From positions 5,821,471 to 5,885,470 of the forward strand of contig NZ_CP086111.1 of assembly GCF_016806835.2 (NCBI RefSeq): a DNA stretch of 64,000 bases. The letters are read 5' to 3'. A program made the translations under genes and the position numbers. This document shows positions 59,889-64,000 of this stretch, piece after piece. This DNA is from Skermanella rosea. Lineage in GTDB: Bacteria > Pseudomonadota > Alphaproteobacteria > Azospirillales > Azospirillaceae. The first letter of the stretch is position 1. Every line of letters begins with the position of its first letter. The notes below the pieces were generated by a model that was not told where the DNA came from, searched no databases, and saw only the letters and a list, made by a program, of their open reading frames with translations.

Positions 59889-60146
59889 TCGACTTGAGCG
59901 ACCTCGTGGGGCCGTTCTCTGCGGGTTGCTCATCCGAGAGAAGACCGCACCCGGACCGGTTGCCGGACGGCGGACGAGGCCTTGTTCGGCAACGTCGTCA
60001 CTGGTTCGAAGGCTCCGCACCGGCGGGTTGAACGGACAGGCGAGTATGGATCAAGTCTGGCAGCCTTGTACACCGGTGCCGGCATGCTGTGGCAGGCGCT
60101 CCAGGCATTTATCGTAATTAATTGTAAGGCGCATCAACCAGGGAGA

Positions 60147-60611
60147 ATGAGCCTCATGCAGATGTCTTACTGGCGCTTCGCCGCAATGATCGCGACCTCA
60201 ACCATCGTCATGTACGGCCTGATGTACCTGAATACCTATTCGTTCGAGCATATTTTCTGGAGCGAGACCCGCGCCTGGATGGCCCTCGTCATGGGGGCAA
60301 CCATGTCCGTCATCATGCTCGGGTACATGCTCGGCATGTACAGGAATCGGACGATCAACCTCGTCATATTCGGAGGATCCATCGCGATGTTTGCCTTTGC
60401 GCTCTGGATCGTGCGCAGTCAGGCGACGGTGGATGATGTTGACTACATGAGGGCGATGATCCCACACCATTCGATCGCTATCCTGACAAGCGAGCGTGCG
60501 CAGATCACCGATCCACGAGTCCGTAAGCTCGCGGACGAGATCATCGAGGCGCAGGAGCGTGAAATCGCGGAAATGAAGTCTCTCGCTGCCGACCTGGAGG
60601 CGCGGGAATGA
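60147..60611 (+). CDS. DUF305-family membrane protein
   Basis: 154 aa from the ATG at 60147 (RBS GGGAG; ATGs at 60156 and 60162 also possible). Three N-terminal membrane helices with many Met residues (MIATSTIVMYGLMY, MALVMGATMSVIMLGYMLGMY), then a helical domain with DYMRAMIPHHSIAI, the DUF305 HH motif. DUF305 proteins are linked to copper and are Met/His-rich. It is followed by a 75-aa ORF with an ATGA overlap. The 258-bp gap before it (59889-60146) shows no gene. Confidence 0.78.
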   Translation: MSLMQMSYWRFAAMIATSTIVMYGLMYLNTYSFEHIFWSETRAWMALVMGATMSVIMLGYMLGMYRNRTINLVIFGGSIAMFAFALWIVRSQATVDDVDYMRAMIPHHSIAILTSERAQITDPRVRKLADEIIEAQEREIAEMKSLAADLEARE

Positions 60612-60835
60612 TCGGTAAGTTCTTTCCCCGGGTCAGACCGGCACCTTTTCGTCAGATACTCGTACCCAGGCTGCTCGCGGGGTGCGGTCACAACGACGCA
60701 CCGGATGACGGCTTGGAAGCCGTGCGAGCATCTGGAATTGCGAGGCTCGTGGCCGCGGAGGAAGCACTCTCGGCGGAGCATGAGCAACTCCGAAGAATAA
60801 TCTTGACCTTCCAGCAGTGGGAAACCCGAGGCTGA
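60608..60835 (+). CDS. Small hypothetical protein coupled to DUF305
   Basis: 75 aa, starting in an ATGA overlap with the DUF305 gene. A basic start (MIGKFFPRVRPAPFRQ) leads to RLLAGCGHNDAPDD, which looks like an eroded lipobox, then a helical segment. The end overlaps the CueR-type box at 60803-60826, so the last codons double as promoter. It may be a decayed lipoprotein gene. No family recognised. Confidence 0.4.
   Translation: MIGKFFPRVRPAPFRQILVPRLLAGCGHNDAPDDGLEAVRASGIARLVAAEEALSAEHEQLRRIILTFQQWETRG
60803..60833 (+). promoter_or_regulatory. CueR-type promoter of the copZ-like gene
   Basis: -35 TTGACC at 60803-60808, degenerate palindrome ACCTTCC...GGGAAAC, and GAGGCT at 60828-60833 after a 19-bp spacer, identical in -35, spacer length and -10 to the copA promoter at 51269-51289. 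It lies inside the end of the upstream ORF and 29 bp before the copZ-like start. Confidence 0.75.
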
Positions 60836-60861
60836 GGCCATTATCCACGGAGGAGATGATC

Positions 60862-61062
60862 ATGCTGAAGCTCAAAGTCGAGGGAATGACCTGTGGCCAC
60901 TGCGCCCAAACCGTCACCAAGGCGGTCGAGGCCGTGCCCGCGGTCGAACGCGCTCTTGTGGATCTGAAGGCCGGCGAGGTGACTATCGAGGGCAGCGCCG
61001 ACGAGCGCGCGGTTCGACAGGCCATTGAGGACGCCGGATACGACGTCCGCAACGCCGCGTAA
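60862..61062 (+). CDS. copZ: CopZ-like HMA copper chaperone
   Basis: 66 aa from the ATG at 60862 (RBS GGAGG, spacing 8; an ATG at 60856 is also in frame). Single HMA ferredoxin-like domain with VEGMTCGHCAQTVTKAVE, the MTCxHC Cu(I) site. It would carry Cu(I) in the cytosol to the P-type ATPases and to a CueR-type regulator. A CueR-type promoter lies directly upstream and a strong hairpin directly downstream. Confidence 0.9.
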   Translation: MLKLKVEGMTCGHCAQTVTKAVEAVPAVERALVDLKAGEVTIEGSADERAVRQAIEDAGYDVRNAA

Positions 61063-61081
61063 AGGCATAGTGATAAGGCTT

Positions 61082-61106
61082 CCGGATGATCAGCATGATC
61101 ATCCGG
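61082..61106. terminator. Hairpin after the copZ-like gene
   Basis: Perfect 11-bp stem CCGGATGATCA / TGATCATCCGG with a GCA loop, 20 bp after the copZ-like stop. No U-run follows, so it could be a terminator that needs Rho, or an mRNA-stabilising stem. Confidence 0.55.
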
Positions 61107-61313
61107 AGACCGAAAACCCGACAGATCAATGCCATAGGCATTGGTTGGAAGGTCATACCGACCGTTGGAACCGTTTCGGCATGACAAGGGAGCTGAGGTG
61201 ACGCTGCGCGTTCCCAGGCTGCTCCGTTTCGGATGGGAACCGAACATCCGCGAAGGTTGTCCCGACGGCTGGCGGCTCCTGCTGGTTTTTGAACAGTGTC
61301 AGGGAGAGAGACG

Positions 61314-61658
61314 ATGATGATCAGTTACACGCTACGGACCAGCGCTTTCGCCGCCCTTGCGGTGGGCTTGGCCGCCTGCTCCAGCGGAACAGCCCAGGCG
61401 CCACGGACGGCTTCACCGACCAGCCAGAGCGGGGCCATGGGCACCTCCGGCATGGGGCAGATGGACCACTCGCGCATGGGTCAGATGGATCACAACCAGA
61501 TGATGCAGCACTGCCGAGCCATGATGCAGGGTGGCGGATCCGGTACGGCGCAGGGTGGCGGCATGGCGCACGGTGGCGGCGCCGGGAATTCCGGTGGCAT
61601 GGGCCAGATGGATCATGCCCAGATGATGCAGCACTGCCGAGAAATGATGTCTCAGTAG
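61314..61658 (+). CDS. Met/His-rich lipoprotein
   Basis: 114 aa from the ATG at 61314 (RBS GGAGAGAG). Signal and lipobox end at LAACSS. The mature protein has repeated MGQMDHSRMGQMDHNQMMQHC and, near the end, MGQMDHAQMMQHCREMM, separated by Gly/Ala-rich linker. MxxMDHxxMMxHC motifs would bind several Cu(I) or Cu(II) in the periplasm. No named family recognised. Ends well before a strong terminator. Confidence 0.75.
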   Translation: MMISYTLRTSAFAALAVGLAACSSGTAQAPRTASPTSQSGAMGTSGMGQMDHSRMGQMDHNQMMQHCRAMMQGGGSGTAQGGGMAHGGGAGNSGGMGQMDHAQMMQHCREMMSQ

Positions 61659-61733
61659 TACGAGGGCGACGTACTGGCCCGCCGGCAGGATCAAGGTGGG
61701 CCAAGTTTTGCGTCCGTTGCGAGCACGGGAAGC

Positions 61734-61766
61734 GGCCAGCGCGAGCATTGCGCTGGCCGTTTTTTG
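61734..61766 (+). terminator. Rho-independent terminator after the Met/His-rich lipoprotein
   Basis: GGCCAGCGC (61734-61742) and GCGCTGGCC (61750-61758) form a perfect 9-bp GC-rich stem with a 7-nt loop, followed by GTTTTTTG. A textbook intrinsic terminator on the plus strand that isolates the lipoprotein gene from the next CueR-type promoter. Confidence 0.9.
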
Positions 61767-61824
61767 TCAATTTGGCTACTGCCCTGGAGTTGCCACCGGT
61801 GAAACGCTCGATCAAGAAATCCTC

Positions 61825-61855
61825 TTGACCTTCCAACAGCTGGAAGGCCCATCTA
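61825..61855 (+). promoter_or_regulatory. CueR-type promoter of the second copA-like gene
   Basis: -35 TTGACC at 61825-61830 and palindrome CCTTCCAACAGCTGGAAGG at 61829-61847, with a -10-like CATCTA at 61850-61855 after a 19-bp spacer. The ATPase start is 32 bp downstream. Third promoter of this type in the window. Confidence 0.82.
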
Positions 61856-61886
61856 CATCTGCAGTTAGGGAGAACAGGAGCCATTC

Positions 61887-64000
61887 ATGGCTTATGCAAC
61901 TGCAAGGGAGCCGGTCGCGCCGCAGGAGCAGGTCGCGTCCGAAATAGATATCGGGATCGGTGGGATGACCTGCGCGTCGTGCGTCGGGCGCGTCGAGAAG
62001 GCCATCCGCAAGGTGGAGGGCGTCACGGACGTGTCCGTGAACCTCGCGACCGAAAGGGCGCGCGTCGCCTTCACCGATCCCAGACCGAATACTCAGGGCG
62101 TCGTCGATGCCATCGCCAGGGCGGGCTACGAGCCCGCTAAGGCTGAATTCGACCTCCGGGTCCAGGGCATGACCTGCGCATCCTGCGTCGGCCGGGTTGA
62201 GAAGGCGCTGAAGAGGGTGCCAGGCGTCTCCGACGCCGCCGTGAACCTCGCCACCGAGCGTGCGCACGTCACCGGACAGGGCATCGATGCTGCAGCCCTG
62301 GTCGCGGCTATCGAAAAGACGGGTTTTCAGGCCACCTCAGTCACCCAGGACAAGGCGACCACCGGGGCGCCGGACGAGGCGCAAGTGCGGAGCCGCCGTG
62401 AACTTCGCCACGTCCTGATCGGTGCGGCACTGTCGCTTCCCCTCGTAGCCGGCATGATCGGCGATCTCGCCGGTTATCGCATGATGCCGCCGGGCTGGGT
62501 CCAGTTCCTGCTGGCCACGCCCGTGCAGTTCTGGCTGGGCTGGCGTTTCTACAAGGCGGCATACAAGGCCGTGCGGGCAGGCACCGGCAACATGGACCTG
62601 CTGGTCGCCATCGGCACCACCGCGGCCTGGGGTCTCAGCGTTTACATGATGCTGACCGCGCATCCTGAGCACGGCATGCCGCACCTCTACTTCGAGGGTT
62701 CGGCCGTTCTGATCACCTTCGTGCTGCTGGGCAAATGGCTTGAGACCCGCGCCAAGGGACAGACGGCCGCGGCAATCCGCGCCCTGATGGATCTCCGGCC
62801 GGACACCGCCCGGGTGCGGCGGGACGGCACCGAGGTCGAGGTGCCGGTCGATCAGGTGAAGCAGGGCGACGTCGTGGTCGTCCGTCCCGGCGAGCGCATT
62901 CCGGTGGACGGCAAGGTGCTGGAGGGCGCCGGCAGTGTCGATGAAGCCATGCTGACCGGAGAGCCGCTGCCGGTCGAGAAGACAGTCGGCGTTAAGGTCA
63001 CCGGCGGTTCCATCAACGTGGACGGCCTGCTCGCGGTGGAGACCACGGCGGTCGGCTCCGAGACCATGCTGTCGAAGATCGTGCGCATGGTCGAAGGAGC
63101 CCAGGCATCCAAGGCGCCGATCCAGCGCACCGTTGACCGGGTCAGCGCGGTGTTCGTGCCGATCGTCCTCGTCATCGCCGCGGTCACCTTCGCGGCCTGG
63201 TGGAGCGTTTCGGGCGATGCGGAAACCGCCATCATCACCGCCGTCTCGGTGCTAGTCATCGCCTGTCCCTGCGCGCTGGGCCTCGCGACCCCGACGTCGA
63301 TCATGGTCGGCACCGGTGCCGCGGCCCGGCACGGCATCCTGATCAAGGACGCCGAGGCGCTGGAGCGGGCCCACGCCGTCACGGTCGTGGCTTTCGACAA
63401 GACCGGCACGCTGACCGAGGGCAAGCCTCGGGTGACCGACATCATCCCGGCGGAGGGCCTGGACCGCGCCGCCCTGCTTCGGCTGTCCGCCTCGCTCCAG
63501 CAAGGCAGCGAGCATCCGCTGGCGCGCGCGGTTCGTGAGCTGGCCGAGGCGGAGAGTATCGCTCCGGCTGCCCTGACCGACTTCAAGGCACTCGCCGGGC
63601 GCGGCGTATCCGGCTCGGTCGAGGAACGCTCGGTACAGTTCGGCACCAAGCGTCTGATGGCGGAGAGCGGACTGGAGGATGACGTTCTGGGGGGCAAGGC
63701 GGCGGAGCTCGAAGCGTCGGGCCGGACAGTTTCCTGGTTGGCCGAGATGGCTCCTGAGCGACGTGTGCTGGCGCTGGTGGCGTTCGGCGACACGGTAAAG
63801 CAGGCGGCTCGCGAGGCCGTCCGGGCGCTGCACGAGCAGGGCATCGAAGCCGTTATGGTCACGGGCGACAGCAAAGGCGCCGCCGAGGCCGTCGCGCGGG
63901 ATCTGGACATTGATCGGGTATTCGCCGAGGTCCTGCCGGGTGACAAGGCCGACGTGGTGGCGACTCTCAAGCATGAGGGCAAGGTCGTCGCGATGGTCGG
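61887..64000 (+). CDS. copA: Cu(I)-exporting P1B-type ATPase with two HMA domains (3' end outside window)
   Basis: At least 704 aa; ATG at 61887 with RBS ACAGGAG. Two HMA domains with [15 protein letters not shown] and [15 protein letters not shown] (about residues 26 and 94), eight membrane helices, actuator [21 protein letters not shown] (about 460), DKTGTLTEG (about 504), HP locus SEHPLA. The sequence leaves the window at VVAMVG, just before the GDGINDAPAL motif. It differs from the YHS-type copA at 48788-51184 and may serve a different rate or destination. Driven by its own CueR-type promoter. Confidence 0.92.
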   Translation, partial: MAYATAREPVAPQEQVASEIDIGIGGMTCASCVGRVEKAIRKVEGVTDVSVNLATERARVAFTDPRPNTQGVVDAIARAGYEPAKAEFDLRVQGMTCASCVGRVEKALKRVPGVSDAAVNLATERAHVTGQGIDAAALVAAIEKTGFQATSVTQDKATTGAPDEAQVRSRRELRHVLIGAALSLPLVAGMIGDLAGYRMMPPGWVQFLLATPVQFWLGWRFYKAAYKAVRAGTGNMDLLVAIGTTAAWGLSVYMMLTAHPEHGMPHLYFEGSAVLITFVLLGKWLETRAKGQTAAAIRALMDLRPDTARVRRDGTEVEVPVDQVKQGDVVVVRPGERIPVDGKVLEGAGSVDEAMLTGEPLPVEKTVGVKVTGGSINVDGLLAVETTAVGSETMLSKIVRMVEGAQASKAPIQRTVDRVSAVFVPIVLVIAAVTFAAWWSVSGDAETAIITAVSVLVIACPCALGLATPTSIMVGTGAAARHGILIKDAEALERAHAVTVVAFDKTGTLTEGKPRVTDIIPAEGLDRAALLRLSASLQQGSEHPLARAVRELAEAESIAPAALTDFKALAGRGVSGSVEERSVQFGTKRLMAESGLEDDVLGGKAAELEASGRTVSWLAEMAPERRVLALVAFGDTVKQAAREAVRALHEQGIEAVMVTGDSKGAAEAVARDLDIDRVFAEVLPGDKADVVATLKHEGKVVAMV

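Larger units (their letters stand above)
4496..64000. mobile_element. GInt-type genomic island with heavy-metal cargo (left end and cargo; right end not seen)
   Basis: The layout matches GInts, islands described as having a ginABCD operon (three putative tyrosine integrases and a small helix protein), a cargo region and a short AT-rich 3' end, flanked by imperfect direct repeats. Here the left end disrupts a metallophosphoesterase gene; ginABCD occupies 4629-10237. From there to 64000 all genes are accessory (mobile elements, defence-like genes, copper, zinc/cadmium and manganese functions). No return to core synteny or AT-rich right end is visible, so the island is at least 59 kb if contiguous. 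Nested acquisitions by other routes cannot be excluded. Confidence 0.75.

Overview
The window is high-GC DNA from an alphaproteobacterium. The first gene order (hemE, non-coding gap, PPSR/DUF299, maf, aroE, coaE, dnaQ) is the conserved block at the chromosomal replication origin of many Alphaproteobacteria, including Caulobacter and Rickettsia. Protein style and accessory content suggest Rhodospirillales, perhaps an Azospirillum or Skermanella relative; that genus-level guess is inference. No rRNA, tRNA or CRISPR array was seen.

Layout. (1) 1-4246 is core chromosome. The 440-bp gap at 135-574 carries several DnaA-box-like sequences and is a good oriC candidate. (2) At about 4496 a metallophosphoesterase gene is cut inside its metal-binding motif by a mobile island. 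The island opens with an AT-rich end and a four-gene operon of three large tyrosine-recombinase-like proteins plus a small HTH/coiled-coil protein (4629-10237). This is the ginABCD signature of GInt elements. No right end is visible, so everything to 64000 is probably cargo. (3) 10.2-17.4 kb is a mosaic of broken pieces: an IS701-family element that truncates a DUF4276 gene beside an intact AAA ATPase (a defence-like pair), fragments of a porin and a phosphoribosyltransferase, a decayed multicopper oxidase, and an ATPase gene bracketed by perfect 17-bp inverted repeats. (4) 18-24 kb is a metal transport block: MntR, a two-domain multicopper oxidase, two ZIP-type proteins and a CDF exporter. 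(5) 24-64 kb is a very large copper and heavy-metal resistance cargo.

How the cargo works together. Three P1B ATPases (one CadA-like, two CopA-like) and two intact CDF proteins export metal. CopC-CopD, YcnI, PCuAC, three SCO/CtaG-type proteins and ScsB/DsbA-like thiol proteins handle periplasmic copper and thiol chemistry. Multicopper oxidases probably oxidise Cu(I). CopZ, a Csp-like four-helix protein, and Met- or His-rich proteins (Spy-like, DUF305, a lipoprotein) bind or buffer copper. Visible regulation includes an MntR-like box, a MerR-type cadA promoter with its divergent merR, an ArsR/CmtR-like repressor, an OmpR-type two-component system, three CueR-type promoters with no cueR in the window, and two FNR-type boxes.

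The cargo itself has been hit repeatedly. A large-serine-recombinase element splits ycnI and its removal would restore the frame exactly. An IS66 remnant truncates an HMA-CDF gene. Truncated cytochrome c and DUF411 genes lie next to an intact glucan phosphorylase. A duplicated pair of small Cys-containing secreted proteins flanks a beta-propeller gene.
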